DNA from: Gerris lacustris
Lineage: Eukaryota > Arthropoda > Insecta > Hemiptera > Gerridae
NCBI GenBank assembly: GCA_951217055.1
Contig: OX578277.1
Coordinates: forward strand, 65,504,388 to 65,568,387
Reading direction: 5' to 3'
DNA length: 64,000 nucleotides
The notes below the pieces were generated by a model. That model saw only the letters and a list, made by a program, of their open reading frames with translations, was not told the origin of the DNA and ran no database searches. Each line of letters opens with the position of its first letter. The stretch's first letter is position 1. Position numbers and translations under genes: made by a program. Below are positions 1-12,901 of the stretch, piece after piece.

Positions 1-1336
1 AAATCAGCTGTTTAACGGTCCAATGTCAGTCGTGCCAACATTCTATTTATAATTTCTTTTTTATAATTTTAATTTGTTCATTCTTTTGTAATAAGTAGGT
101 GTAGTATATTAAATTTAATATATAACATAATATTATATTTTATATCAATAAAAATGAGTATATTTCTCTTAATATTTAAAGAAATTGTTGAATTAATAAA
201 ATAAATATTTTTTTAAATGTTGGATGCAGTGCAAGGGCCATGACAAGATTTTTTCTTACGTTAATTTATAAGTATTTGCTTTTAAATAATTCTATTGGTT
301 TTAATAGTTAGGATTTTAGTGTTAAATACTTTACTTTTAGATAAAATAAATTATTGCCAGAGTAATCTCTTAATTCAGATATAAAAGTTCCAGGTAAGCT
401 TAGCCAATATTATTTTCAAATGAGTTTTTAAATTGTCGATTGTTTGTATTTTTTTATTTCAGCATCGTATTTTAATAATTTTGGGTCTTTGTTATGGTAG
501 AAATAAGAACGACTATATACTTAAGTAATAAAAGGTTACAATTTAACAATAATTGGGAACCAGAATAGTTAGAATTAATAGTTAGAACTCGATCTAACTA
601 ATTAATTTGTCACTACTTTTTATAAACACCAATATCAAAAGATACGATTTTCCTTTAAAATAACCAAAAGTAAACCGCATCCTAAGAGCCTATCCAAAAA
701 GAAGATATCCAAAAAGAAAATGCGCTCAGTCTATAAATTAATGTTGTTTTACAGTTATGTACAATTTATACGCGTATTTCAGTATCGATTACACTTTCAT
801 GATCATAAATATACTCTGAATTCTAAACTAAAATCCCAATGTTAAAGAAGATTAGATATACAATTATAAGCCCAGTACAGTGGTCGTAGGTACCTCACAG
901 CGAAATTAATAAGATCAATCCTATCTCGATGGGAGTTGTTACCCCAACAAAATTTTTCGTTTATGGTTTTTGATAAACAGAATTGGGAGGTTTTTATAAG
1001 GCATTTATTAGAATTTAAAGTACATCGTATTTATAGTCTCATAGCCTTGACAACTAAATATTCAAATCTAATATACTAGGGAGAAATCATCAGTGAATAC
1101 AAAAGGCTTAACTAAAAAGCGAAAGGCAACTAAAAAGCTTACTATATATCCGATGTCCCAACATGTTAACTATTATACAAATTGGGTTCGATATCGAAGT
1201 TAAGACCTGTTAAACGATAATTATCTCATCAATACACATAAAATTAGTGGATGATCTTTCCGACCAGTATTTATTTGTCACAATCGAGCAAAACCTAAAA
1301 TCTTTCATCAATAATTATAAAAAAAAATTATTTTTT
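1..1336. other. AT-rich sequence, no gene seen
   Basis: No long open frame, RNA gene or clear repeat boundary is visible. Composition is strongly AT-rich with short A and T runs. Confidence 0.6.
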
Positions 1337-1810
1337 TACTTTCTCATATAAAAAGAAAGTATTGTGATGGCGCGAAAATTCGATTTTGAGATTTTGATGG
1401 ATTTACACGTTTTAAGGTCCCCTGAGTCCAAAAAAGTGGTTTTTAAAAAATGTCTGTCCGTCGTCTGTCGTCTGTCGTCTGTCGTCTGTCTGTGCAGACG
1501 CCTGGAGCCTAAACTACTGGACCGATTTTGACGAAATTTGGCATACATGTTCAGAAAAATCATACCCCGAGGCGAAATCGAGAAATGAATTTTAGCTCCA
1601 AATTTGGAGGTGCTACCCCCCAAAAACTCTGAAAAAACGTGAAAAAAAATATTTCTCGAAAACGGTTCCGACGATTTTGATTAAAAAATTCTAAATTGTA
1701 GTCAATTTAAAAACGGATCCAACGATATAAGCAGTTTTCCCGGGAAAAATCTAGTTCCTGAGGAAATAGCTTAAAACGTAGACGGAGAGATCCCGGGTTC
1801 GATTCCCCGC
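1337..1810. repeat. Dispersed repeat (family G) with CTGTC microsatellite and a tRNA-like B box
   Basis: It begins with a short hairpin around ACTTTCTCATAT, followed by a GGTCCCCTGAGTCC segment and a GTCTGTC-type microsatellite at 1448-1490. Near the 3' side (about 1790-1805) is GGTTCGATTCC, a good match to a tRNA B box, but no complete cloverleaf is seen. Related pieces lie at 7370-7510 and, inverted, near 45140-45440. It looks like a non-autonomous interspersed repeat. Confidence 0.5.
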
Positions 1811-2620
1811 CCTGGAGAAGTTATTTTTATGGTAAATTTTGATATAATTTTCAATAATAATTAAACGTACTTACAAAAACTAATAAATGAAAAACAATGG
1901 CTAAGTAATTATGAACTTGTATATGAGAAAGTTTGTCTTTTTATTTATTAAAATGAATGTTTTTATTTATTGAAAGAATGTTTTTTTTTATTAAAACATT
2001 CTTAAACTAAATAATATTTTCCTAGGGTTGTTTTCTACTATTTTTTATAATTTAGTAAATTGCCTAAAATTTATTATTCTCGTGTCTAACATTTGCAATT
2101 TTGAATAACAAAGCTCTTCTACGATGGTGTACTAAATCATTTTTTTAAGTCGCCAATATCACACAGTCCTAAAGAAATATTTATAGAAAATAAGTAAAAA
2201 AAAAAGGAGGAAGAGAGCCAACATATTAAAGATCGATGAGTTTACGAAGGATGAATTTTAATTACAGGGTTTTTGTTGAAGGGTCCTATGAAATCCTTCC
2301 TTAGTATGCAACGGATGAACAGGAGGGTTAGGGCTTCATAACTGTTTACATAACAGATCATCCTTAGATATGACTTAGGTCATTGTCAACGAAAAATAAC
2401 CTCGGCCATAGCCACTGACCACACAATAACTCCCCCCTCTCCCTCATGTCTCAATTCTAATATAACATCTCAGCTGAAGTGAAAATGATCATATTATCTT
2501 GGGCCTTAGGTTCCATCCTTCTCTTCAGTTTCATTCTGCCTTAATCCTGCATTAATAATCCAGCTCGGTTATTTGGAACGAAGTTCCTTATGGCACGTTA
2601 CAGCGTCTGGAGTCCACGAG
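1811..2620. other. Unassigned AT-rich sequence
   Basis: No convincing coding frame. The 2200-2600 part is less AT-rich than its surroundings, but no product can be read from it. Confidence 0.5.
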
Positions 2621-2624
2621 TGAA

Positions 2625-3065
2625 TCGTCACAAATCCAACCGTCACAAATCCAACCGTCACAAAATCGACCGATGACGATTACTTGATTAAAAGTTCACC
2701 GATTTAGTTGAAATTTGGTACCCATGTTCATTTTACAAATGCCCAGGACGAGTTCGTTGGACAACTTTATCCACCCAAGCGTAACCTTCAAATGTAAAAT
2801 TGGAATTTTAGGACGAGAACAAATTCTAACTTCATCTATTCAATGAGACACTTATGTAAATAAATGTGTATAGTAAAACAAATTCCGACACCTCTATGAA
2901 GTGTTGAAGATCGATAAATTTATTAAAGCGGACCTAAATGTTTAAAATAGAGAAAACAACGTTTTTACCGATATCTTACGTTCTAGCGTAACGATTTTAA
3001 TAAAACTTCATACACATCGTCTAAAGTACAGTTGAAACAGGCATGTGATATTTCATCCTGAAACA
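2625..3065 (-). repeat. Dispersed repeat family R copy (minus orientation)
   Basis: It shares long stretches with the reverse complement of 48290-48560 and with 36880-37100, including GATGAAATTTGGTA-like words and CAGGACGAGTTCGTTGGACA. It opens with three tandem copies of a 15-bp word (TCACAAATCCAACCG) at about 2628-2672. No coding potential. Confidence 0.6.
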
Positions 3066-3492
3066 AGCAGTTGTTTTTGTGTAAGAAGTGATATATTTTA
3101 TAATATTTTAAATTGAGTAGGCCGCGCAGGTAGGAAACAGGACTGTACTACAACCATTCTATTTAACTATCAACTCACCATGATTAACGTTTTTCTCAAT
3201 ATTCAATACATATTTACTATTGCAAAAGGCTCCCTTCAATATTTTTTTTAATATTGCCTTAACTCCGCAAAGTACGAATAGTTAGTTACTTTAAAATTTG
3301 TCTCTTTTCTAACTCCACCATGTATAAGTAATTAGCATCGTATACTTAGCAGTAAGATTTTATAATTTATATTTAATGAAAAGCCTAAGGAACTTCACAC
3401 CCGTCCCGCGACACCACACGACTCGTGTTTTTTTATGAAGTTTTTAAAGTGAATCGGAGTATTAGAAGCAAAGATATGAATATTTTATAATA
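3066..3492. other. Unassigned AT-rich sequence
   Basis: Nothing recognised on either strand. Confidence 0.5.
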
Positions 3493-4022
3493 ATTACTAC
3501 ATATTTATATTTTATAACATACAATTTAATTAATCTTCACAGTAAAATACTCAGTTGAGAAGATCGAGTATCCAGCTAGTACTAAATAAAATTGCCCCTC
3601 TTCAGCGGGAATAGAACCAATATCCCCAAGATATTATCAGCAATGCTCTAACTGTACGTGTAATTCCATCGTCCTGACTCTTCCTAAAAATTGTTTTTAA
3701 TTTTTAGACATAGATTGTCACTAACTTCAACTTTACCATATTATCTTTAATAAATGAATTACTACATATTTATATTTTATAACAGAAAATTAAATTAATC
3801 TTCCCAGTAAAATACTCCGTTGAGAAAATCGATTATCCAGCTTGTACTAAATAAAAATGCCTCCCTTCAGCGGGAATAGAACCAATATCTCCAAGAGATT
3901 ATCAGCAATGCTCTAACTATACATGTAATTCCTTCGCCCTGGCTCTTCCTACAAATTAATTTTAATTTCTAGGCATAGATTGCCACAAACTTCAACTTTA
4001 CCATAGTATCTTTAATAAATTG
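3493..4022 (-). repeat. Two tandem ~265-bp units containing a tRNA-derived SINE-like segment
   Basis: The unit starting ATTACTACATATTTATA at 3493 recurs at 3758 with few changes. On the minus strand each unit holds a tRNA-like stretch: TAGAGCATTGCTGATAAT followed by GGTTCTATTCCCGCTG, resembling the D arm, anticodon arm and T arm of an isoleucine-type tRNA. The stems are imperfect, so this is a tRNA-derived repeat, not a tRNA gene. Confidence 0.55.
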
Positions 4023-6415
4023 ATAATAATCTCTCTTTATCTTCGTATTTAATACGAATTTTAACAAACCCTGATAAAGTGAAGATCGTTATCAATAAAT
4101 GCGAAAGAAAAACTGGATCACAAGTTACATGAATATTTTAGTTGCTTTTTATTCAATAAATTATACCTACCAAGAGTTTCAATTTAACGGCTTTCATCTA
4201 AAAAAAAAACTCTAGAAGACTCTCGTTTAAATGTTAAAAAATTTTTAGATCTGAAATACCAGAGCTTGTCTAATTTGAGTCAGCTTGGGTTCACTCCAAG
4301 AGATTTACTCCAAATTAAAACAGTTTTCCATGCTTTCATTTTTTTCTGGTTCTATGTGCTAATGAATTTTATACAGCATTAATGAATGCTAATGAACTAT
4401 CATTTACATGTATTTATTCCTGGGTTAAATATAATTAAGGTTCGGCAAATTACTTTCATTATACCAGCTAATGATACTTTAGATAAATATATCGAATTGG
4501 AGTTAAAACAACAAAATTAAGAGATTTCTCAGACCCATTTTTAAAAACCTTATTCACATTTTTAACGATTAATCAACTTGAGAGGTTGAATTGTGTGTCC
4601 GAAAGACATAAGGCGTTCCTAATTATGAGATCTAAGGCTCCAAACTCAATTATTAATTATTTGAGAGTAACTTCTTGAAAGTTAAGACATGTTTCACATT
4701 GAATAAAACTCGGAGCAATATTAATAAATAAATTCAACTTTCTCATACACAGAGAGATATGTTAAATCCAATGAGTATGTCAAATTTCATTGAAAAGAGG
4801 TTCAGTACATTGGCGTCATTATACGACTGCATCTTTACATTACTACGTATAACTATGAGAAAAGAAACATTTAAAGGACGCGATTATTTAGTAATTTAGA
4901 AGAACAATTGAAGTGACATTATCAAAAGACTAAGTTATATTATTAATAAATTCTCTTTTCAGGGGCAAAGCAGAACAAAAGTAGTTACTTTACAATCGCC
5001 TATAATCTTAATCTAATATCAAATTTTGTTCTTGATAAAGCTCTTCACTCACGTAAACTTATCATTATTTGTATTTCCTTTCCCCTCTATTTTCTCTTAT
5101 GTATCCCATTACTCTTAAAACAATGAGGAAATTAGGAAAAGTAGTGGATCATGGCAAAATAGAAAAGGAGAATAATTTAAAGGCGAAACAACAGATTTTT
5201 AAGAAAAAAATGCATCAACCGTTTAGGGAAAATAATTCTGCAATAATAATGCACATCATTATAGTGAGTATAGTCAAAGCTTTAGCGACTGTCTTTATAG
5301 CTTTTAGCTAGAGCCCAAAGAATTAAAATAAGTAAGGGGTCTCTGTAGATCTAGAATGGAAAAAAATACAAACTTAAAAACTTATTACAAAGATTATTCC
5401 TTATTAAATTAAAAAAAAATGCAACCTTATGTGGTTCATCAACTATAAATTGCTTCTACTAATTCTAAGTTAAACTATTACAACAACATATAAATTTAAA
5501 GTTTACTTACAGGAAAAATAATTTTTACAAGTTAACCTAATTTCCTAGAAGTAACAATGAATGATACCTACCATGATGATAATGATTTCACAGACGGGAG
5601 CAAAACTCCTAAACTGAATACGTCTGATAAAGACGCCAAGCGACTGAGAAAAATATATTTTTCTCTCATGGTTTGCCATAAAATATTCAATTCTTAGGTA
5701 TAGCTTTATATGCTTCGCATATAAAGCTACTCTAATTTATATACAAGAATGTATAACGTCAAATGTAGAATAATATCATTTTCACACTAGAAAGTTGTGT
5801 TTTAAAGCGTAAAAATGAACATTGTTTGTTTATTGAGTTTGTGAATCAGTATCAGACCAAAGGGATGGTTTGGGAAAAGAAAAAGAGAGTCTTGGGTGTC
5901 GTTTCATACCCTTTTTTCTCTTCTTTAAGTCAGGGTCGCAAAAACAACGTAATAAAGAAAATGACGTGGTTGTAGGAATATGGAGGGGTGCCGGGAGTTG
6001 TAAAAGCAATGTCTTTGGAATTGTAGGCAGTTTGCTCACCCTTACAAAGGCCTAACCCTGAAGGCGACGACGGTATTAAAAACTCTAAATTTGATTTACG
6101 ATTCATTTTCGACAGTTCTAGATGGAAACGAAAACCTGTAGGAGTTAGTAAATTCACAGTAATATATAGTCCCTACTTTAACAATTCATTGAAAACTAAT
6201 TTGACGCCATATTTATTTTTTGTTTTCAAGGACATGTACCAAACCCATGGTGATGGCCAAACATTTTGGTCGTAAGTAATGAAAATTGTCTTAATCGAAT
6301 AAATTCATTGACAGCCTATAACATTTTATCGGACAGCGTTATTTCTCTTTTCTCAAAAGAAAGTAGGTAGGTAAGATGAAAGGATTTCGACAAAAAAGAA
6401 GAAGAAGAATGTATT
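4023..6415. other. AT-rich sequence, no supported gene
   Basis: Short open frames (for example 5069-5311) have no recognisable motif and the composition of non-coding DNA. The 5820-6160 stretch is more balanced in composition but yields no product on either strand. Confidence 0.5.
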
Positions 6416-6423
6416 AGCTAAAC

Positions 6424-6750
6424 CAGCGGTTCTCAACCTGTGGTACGCGTACCCGCGTACCCCTTAGGGGTAGGCGAAAATGTTTAAGGGGTTCACGGTG
6501 AATTAAAAAAAGGTTTTTTGTATACTTTTCTGTCTAATAAATAAAAACGTTATTGTAAAATGTAAGTTAAAAATCTTGTTTGGAATTTAAATGACCATAT
6601 TTACAGCTGTTTCTACGATGTAGCAATATTAGCAGTAGTGAAACAACACTTCATCTATACTATAAATAGTATTTGTAAAAATAATGGGTTGTTTTTAGTG
6701 GATACGCACAGTTAATATACAAAAAGGGGTACGTGGGTTGAGAACCGCTG
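6424..6750. mobile_element. hAT-type MITE with 8-bp target duplication
   Basis: A 327-bp element starts CAGCGGTTCTCAACCTG and ends with the matching inverted end GGTTGAGAACCGCTG. It is flanked by the 8-bp direct repeat AGCTAAAC (6416-6423 and 6751-6758). An 8-bp duplication and CAGNGGTTCTCAACC termini are typical of non-autonomous hAT elements. It has no coding capacity. Confidence 0.9.
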
Positions 6751-6758
6751 AGCTAAAC

Positions 6759-8770
6759 AATAGCTTTCTTTTAAATATAGGGCAAAGCAAGTTATCAATA
6801 TAAGAACCTTACTTTCATTGTTGAATAAGATAGAATCTTGCAGAGCATAGGAGTCAAAGAGGATAAAATAATTTAAGAGTTGATGCCGAGTAAAATAAAT
6901 CGCACCGAAGTCTCACGACCGACTGACTGGAGTAGGCGTAAGAGTAAAAACTTACAAAAGTACTGAGTAAAAACTAAAAAAGGCCAAGGTCAAGGTCACT
7001 CTTAGCCCTTCTCCTGCAGCGAAAAGCAAATTAAAAGTGGGAGTACTTCTATCTTCACCACCAGTGTAAAGTGATATACATATACCACTACCCCAACTCG
7101 AATCAAGAATCAGCTACTATCTTCCACCATTTATGTCGTCGACAATTTATACACGGTAAACTACCTCGGCCTCGACTTACATCTCAACTGATAGGTTCAT
7201 TTAACATATTTTACTAATACTAATAAGAGGCACCGTTGAGACGGTTACAATCTTTTTTATTAATCAATTTAAGCCAATAATCGTTTTATTTTTACTCCGT
7301 TTGTTTATTTATTTATTTCAACTTGATCTAGGTGAGATTTCTGAAAAATCATATTTGTGTTTTTTTTCCTTTTCACTTTCTCATATTTGTTCTTCATGTA
7401 AAGAGAAAGTATTGTTAAGTCACATTTCGATTTGGGTATTTCATTAGCTTTACACGTTTTAGTGTCCCCTAAGTCAGTGTTAGTGTCCCCATATTCTGTG
7501 CTCTGCAATCTGTTGTCTGTCCAGTGACGTGGAGCTAATACTTACATATTATTATATTATTTATAATTGCATAATATGAATAAAACAAATACTTATCTAA
7601 AATTATTCCAAAAATTTTGATTAAGAAATTTTTATAAATAGAACATTTAAAGTACTATTGAACTATATGTCGTTAAAATTAAAAGATGTAAAATAAATAA
7701 ATGTGTTCTCACTAGAAATCGAAACCGGTCAATGTAAACAACCAACTATTATTTTTAACAAATTTCTAAAATGTTAATTAAACAATAAATAAATTAAATA
7801 ATATAATTAGGAATTTAGATTTTGTATCTTTTGTAATAATTATAATTTTTTATAATGCTGGTCTTTTGCTAAGAAATGAGTTAGGTTTATGTAAGGCGGT
7901 GGAAGACCTACGCAATTGAAAAATAGTTTTGTATTTTGAATTCTTCATTGAGAGTTCATTTACATTATTTATTTATTATTATTATTTTTTTTTATTTTTT
8001 TTTATATATATTTAAAAAAATTAAATATCGTTTGTGCTATGTTTTCTTTATACGAAGAGAGAGAAAACGATCTCACCAATTCGTAATAAGTTAGCCTTCG
8101 TAATAGTAAGCCCTTCACATTAAGTCGCTCGCTATATTATGTTCCGTTTGCGTTACCTTCAAATAGAGGGGCGGGGGGGGGGAGAGGGGGAGTTATATAT
8201 TAATGTTAATTCATTATTATAATGCTAAGCAAAGTAAAAAAATAAAATATATAATTTTACCAAGACTATTTAGAAATAACATAATATTATCTATTTACAT
8301 CTAAATAGATATTATGCTATTTATTTTTTTAACTCAGAAATATTCTTACCAACTACATATATCTAAAACCTAAAACCGATAAACTGTGGATATGTGTACC
8401 AAAATCCCTCATCGTTCTCTCACTATATACCAGTATTTATACAAACTTTTTCCATCGGTAGGAATGTAATGGTGCAGTAGCGTTCACAGATTTATTTTTT
8501 TTTTTTGGGGGGGGGGGGGGGGGGGACTTAAGTGACTATATGCGGGTTTAGCATACCCCATAATTTATTATAATAATAATTTCTCCCCCTTTCAACTATC
8601 TAATTTCAATTTCTAATCTTATATTTAATAAAATTAAAATCCTATGAGAAAACACCTAAAAAATTACATAGAGGGTGTAAAACTTTATAAAAACTCCAGC
8701 TATCAGACCTCAATATATTGGGTTTTAAATTACTGGATGTAATCAATACAAAACAATATCACCTAAGTAA
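6759..8770. other. AT-rich sequence with a family G fragment and G runs
   Basis: A degraded copy of repeat family G lies at about 7370-7510, recognised by the TTTCTCATAT hairpin and the GTGTCCCCTAAGTCAG segment. Homopurine and G runs occur near 8165-8190 and 8507-8526. No gene is supported. Confidence 0.5.
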
Positions 8771-8774
8771 ATAG

Positions 8775-9236
8775 TCTGCCAATTAGAGTGGCACTTAGCT
8801 TCCTCGCGCACTATTTCATATATCTTAATGATTTTATAACCTATTATTGTCAAATTTATTTATTTCCCCAGTTTTTTAAATCTGTCAAAATTTGATACTG
8901 TGTGATCGTTCTAAAAAAGGAATACCTATGTTTCTATGTCTCCGATGTCTATAATTCCAAGACAGAAATCCGTTCCATTTGTCAGAAAACATTTTTGGTT
9001 AGTCTGTCTGTCAATCTGTCTCTCGCCCAATTTTTGCGAACATATCTTAAAAACTACTCATTTGATTTTAATGAAATTTGGATGCCAGGTAATTAGCATC
9101 ATTAGACCTTTGTTGGGTCCCATATAAGCTCCAATCTTCTACACCAATTTGTTTCTCTCCCACATGCGCACAGACATACATTTATTTACACGTATATCTT
9201 CAAAAGTACTCATTTGATTTTTATGGAATTTGGCTG
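8775..9236 (+). repeat. Dispersed repeat family R copy, interrupted by a hAT element
   Basis: It starts TCTGCCAATTAG with GTGGCAC and TAGCTTCCTCGC close behind, and carries the GTCTGTCTGTC segment near 9000. It continues on the far side of the hAT insertion at 31531-31745, where GAGGAAGCTATGTG and CTAATTGGCAGA form an inverted end. The copy is therefore the outermost layer of the nest. Confidence 0.65.
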
Positions 9237-9769
9237 ATCGAAAGCAGTGGCGGATTTACAGAGGGGGGGGGGCCTTTCGGGCTTAAGCCCCCTCCCCCCC
9301 CCAAAAAAAAATACTGGAAATTGAAAAGTTTATCTGACTGAATCCTAGTAAATTAGCATATTATACATATCGGGCTAAAATTATGACGCTGTGTTTAAAT
9401 TTTAAGTATATTTTCTTACTATCTTAACGCCAAAAGCGAAGATAAAAGGGACACGGGAGTGCTGTGCAAATAAATATTAAAACGATTGGCCTCGCCTGGA
9501 GGAGCAGGGAAGTGTGGGATATTGGATAAATTCGTATTAGGGAAATTAGTGCTAACTCCTTTAAACTACATACAAACATTCTTTAAAAGTATTTAAAGAT
9601 CATGTTTCTTAAGGATACCACCAGTTATCTTGTATGAAAGCTACAGAGTGACGGAAACTTGGACTTACATAACGTACAACGAAATGAAAGAAAATTCAGG
9701 GCCCTGCTAAGATTTCGTGTAGATGCAGGTGATAAAATATTACGACAGCTCCTAAAAATGCAACATAAA

Positions 9770-11808
9770 TGAGCAAGACAACCCAAAACGACAAAGTTGC
9801 GGTTCGTTAATTGCGGATGAAATCGTCAAAGAAGTTAGACTTTCAAAGCATTATTCCTTTATTGCTGATGAAACAAGAGACACCAGTTCTGTTGAACAAC
9901 TCACAATATGCAAGATTTCTTGACTTGGAGTCTTGCAAAATAAATGAGATATTTGTTGGCATTGTAGAGGCCACAGAAACAACTGGAGAAAAACTGGAAG
10001 AACTAATTCTTAAAAAAAAAATTGAAGAACTAGTTTTAAATTTAAACTTTTTGAGAGGCCAGGCTTATGACGGAGGTTCTAATATGGCAGGAAAATTTAA
10101 GAGTTCAGAGTTCAGGCTCGTATTCTAGAATTAAACCTTTTAATCCATATATGTATGTTCATTGTGCTTCACATCAATTAAATATTGCTCTTACACATGC
10201 AAGTAATGAGCCTATGATCAGAAATGCTGTAGTAACAGTATCCGAAGCAATCAATTTTGCTAAAGATTCTTCAAAAAGAGTAGGTACTTCTTTTGAAAAA
10301 CAAGGATGTGATGAGACAAAAACTGATAACCCTTTGCGAAATTCTCTTCATTGAAAGGCATGATGCTTTAACATTGTTTTTGTATGTGTTTGGGGCTGTT
10401 GTAGTTTTTTCGAAACTATCGAAGTTGCTATGCTTAAGTTTGAATTTGTTTTAACTTTTCACATCTTAGGAACAGTCCTTGATTTGACTGCTGCTTTATC
10501 AAGAGCCCTAGTGTTAATCTTAATCTCTGCTACAACAAGGCAAACCCAACAATCAAGCTAATGACAAGGTACCGCACTGAACCAGCTTTTTATTACACAA
10601 TCTATGAGAATGCTCTTAAAGTAGCCTCAGAACATAGATTGAGGTTAAATGCCCCGCGTAGCAGGGTAACAGAATAGAATAGAAGAGAATTTATTTCAAT
10701 ATAATAAACATTACATAGATTTTACAATAGTTTTTATAAAGGTCACAGTTAACAACTTTATCCTTTATCTTTTATAATTTTAAATTATTTTTATTTACAT
10801 TCTATAATACAATAAATAGGAAAAAATATAAAAACCTATATCTCAATTTGTGGTGGAATAACTATGTAAATGTTGTTATACGGGCAGTCCTCTCTGATAA
10901 GCTCTATTGAATATTTTTATTTTATTTATTATTGTTTTAATCGGAAGTCTAATGTTTTGTGTTTAGTAGTGATTAAGTTATTCGACTGCATTTGTTGTGC
11001 TATGTTGTTTATTAGATTATTATTATGTCCTTCTCAGCTAGCTAAAAAATACTTGGCTGAATCTATTAGGAACTTATCAATATATTCTATGTCTGCTATT
11101 TTATGGAGATCTGATAATTTAGTAGATCTAGGTGAATTGGTTGCAAGTCTTAAAAATTTATTTTGGATTACTTATAGCTTAACAGCAGGGTAACAGTTCA
11201 TCGATCAAACATTGGCGATTCAAACCCAAAAGAACACTAAAGAAAGAGTGTTTTCATATTATTTATTGACAGACAAATTAGTAAACTATCAGACTAATTA
11301 GTGAATCAGATTCACTCCAGCTCATGACGATTTAATGCTTTTGGCTGGAATCAAACTGAACATAATTCCAGCCAAATCTCTCAATCATAACGGTGATCTG
11401 GAAAGCATTGTCATTGCCGCTGAGAAGTACACTGGAGACTGGAGAAAGTAAAACTCAGAAATGAGATTGAATTGTGGATTGTTGCGAGAACACTATGGAG
11501 AGAGCAAAAGTATCGACCTATTTCAACAGTTGAGGCGTTCAGCGACCCAATCAGAAGGTTTTATCCTAACATAAAAAACCTTCTTCATCTGAAATGTATC
11601 CTGCCAGTGACATCATGCACTGTACTGGAGGAAGACGCTTATTAACATTGGAATTATAGTCAAGTCATACCTGAGGTCGACAATGGTAGAAGACCGTCTG
11701 AATGGATTAGCCCTTATGAACATTCACAAAAATAGCAACATGTTGAACCCGTCAAATGTTATTGACAAGTTTGCAAGTGTTCACCCCAGACGAATGAGAT
11801 TAAATTAA
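9770..11808 (+). pseudogene. Decayed hAT transposase (ZMYM1/P52rIPK-like)
   Basis: Fragments in several frames carry hAT transposase landmarks: SKHYSFIADET near 9830-9880, AYDGGSNMAGKF at about 10060-10100, HCASHQLNIAL at about 10160-10195, and a C-terminal dimerisation-type end (DRLNGLALMNIHKN) finishing near 11808. Frameshifts and stops separate them, and a 511-bp LINE fragment interrupts the middle. In an intact element this enzyme cuts and rejoins the transposon ends. Here it cannot give a full protein. The family assignment rests on these conserved words. Confidence 0.8.
10673..11183 (-). mobile_element. 5'-truncated non-LTR retrotransposon inserted in hAT1
   Basis: It is flanked by a 13-bp direct repeat AGCAGGGTAACAG (10660-10672 and 11184-11196), the variable duplication expected of target-primed reverse transcription. 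The left edge is an (AATAG)-like tail, so the element reads on the minus strand. Minus-strand translation near 11040-11150 gives a short ORF2 C-terminus-like segment (DLHKIADIEYIDKFLIDSA). It is a dead 3' fragment. Confidence 0.75.
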
Positions 11809-11944
11809 TCTATTTTGTTGGTATTAGTAAAATAAGTACCATATTTTAGAGTAATTGGGCTAATAAATCTTGACATAATATCATAAATCATAACCTTTAA
11901 TAAAACTTAAAATATTTGTGTTTATAGGTTTTTTCAACAATTAG

Positions 11945-12507
11945 ACTAATAGTAGGAGTAGTAGTAAGGGCGGGGAGGCCTAGCCTGGCAAACAGACCAT
12001 CTTTGGATCCTTTTTGCCAACCGCAGACGTACCCACACCCCTCAAACCACCTCCACCTCATCCTCAAACCTTTTAGTTTGGATTATAAAGGAGAGGATAT
12101 CTTGCCACTTCAGAGTTTCAAGTTCCCTCTCCCTAATTTCTCCATTCCCTAAGATATGAAAGCGTAATCTCCCATATCCTTCACACACTCCCAGAAAATG
12201 GTAAGCTGTTTCCTCCTCCTCACCACACACTGGACATGTGGGATCCTCATCTACTTTTAGTAATGTAAGATGCCTTCGAAGCCTGCAGTGTCCAGTTAGC
12301 ACTCCAACCAGATTTCTCAGGTTGGTCCTGCTTAGTCCTAGCAGCCATCTGGTTTTCCTTTTATTTATCTTCGGCAGTAACATCTTGGACTGCCTGCATC
12401 CCTCTGTGCTCAACCATTCCTTATCTGCTTCATCCCACACCCACTTCTTAATGGCTGATTTGACTTGACCAGTCAACTGCAGGTTCCGGTCCACAGAAAG
12501 GAATAGA
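11945..12507 (-). pseudogene. 3' part of a split non-LTR retrotransposon (LINE2) with a CCHC-like knuckle
   Basis: The minus strand encodes a C-terminal retrotransposon segment with CPVCGEEEETAYHFLGVC, a zinc-knuckle-like motif usual after the RNase H domain in insect R1/I/LOA-type LINEs, ending at 12042. Across the Polinton it joins the RNase H region at 30232-31415: the RNase H tail (GASI) meets a PFCGPEP-type segment, followed by a frameshift near 12470. The apparent frame at 12042-12587 is a chimera whose first residues come from the Polinton TIR. The 3' tail is a short CTA-type repeat near 11945-11970. Confidence 0.8.
12502..12507. repeat. Polinton target-site duplication, left copy (AATAGA)
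   Basis: The 6 bp before the left TIR are identical to 30232-30237 right after the right TIR. A 6-bp duplication is the hallmark of Polinton integrase. Confidence 0.95.
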
Positions 12508-12714
12508 AGTAGAGGAAATAGGAGGAGGCAATTAACGGGAGCCCTGGAGCCAAGGTCGCCGAGCTGTTCCGGACCATCAAACAACATCCCAAGGTCATCT
12601 AAAACAGTGCCAGACTGTCCAACGACATGCCAAGGTCACCAAATATTGTCCCTGCCGCTTCCGGGTTAGGGTTATCGCCCTCGACCTCGCCCTCGCCCTA
12701 GAGTTCGATATTTT
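12508..12714 (+). repeat. Polinton left terminal inverted repeat (207 bp)
   Basis: It starts AGTAGAGGAAATAGG and is identical, base for base as I read it, to the reverse complement of 30025-30231. It contains three CCAAGGTC(G/A) words at 12550, 12589 and 12630 (spacing 39 and 41), followed by GGGTTAGGGTTA and a CCTCG/CCCTCGC low-complexity stretch. Confidence 0.97.
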
Positions 12715-12901
12715 TCCGCGGCTTTTGACTTACTTACGTAGATGACAAGAGGGATAAAAATACGGTTTATAGTAATAATCTGATGAGATATAGTTATTAT
12801 GCATTGTCATTAAGTATATATAACTGAATAATAATGAAATGTAAAAAGGAAAAGATCAATGCATTTAAACAAAGACTGTAAATATAGCAATAATGACATA
12901 C

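Noticed and set aside
5069..5311. 80-residue open frame
   Set aside because: No motif, no promoter or splice context, and composition like the surrounding AT-rich DNA.
12042..12587. A single 181-residue gene
   Set aside because: Its first ~27 residues translate the Polinton TIR and the rest is LINE sequence. The same TIR peptide heads the plus-strand frame at 30152. It is a chimera across an insertion boundary.
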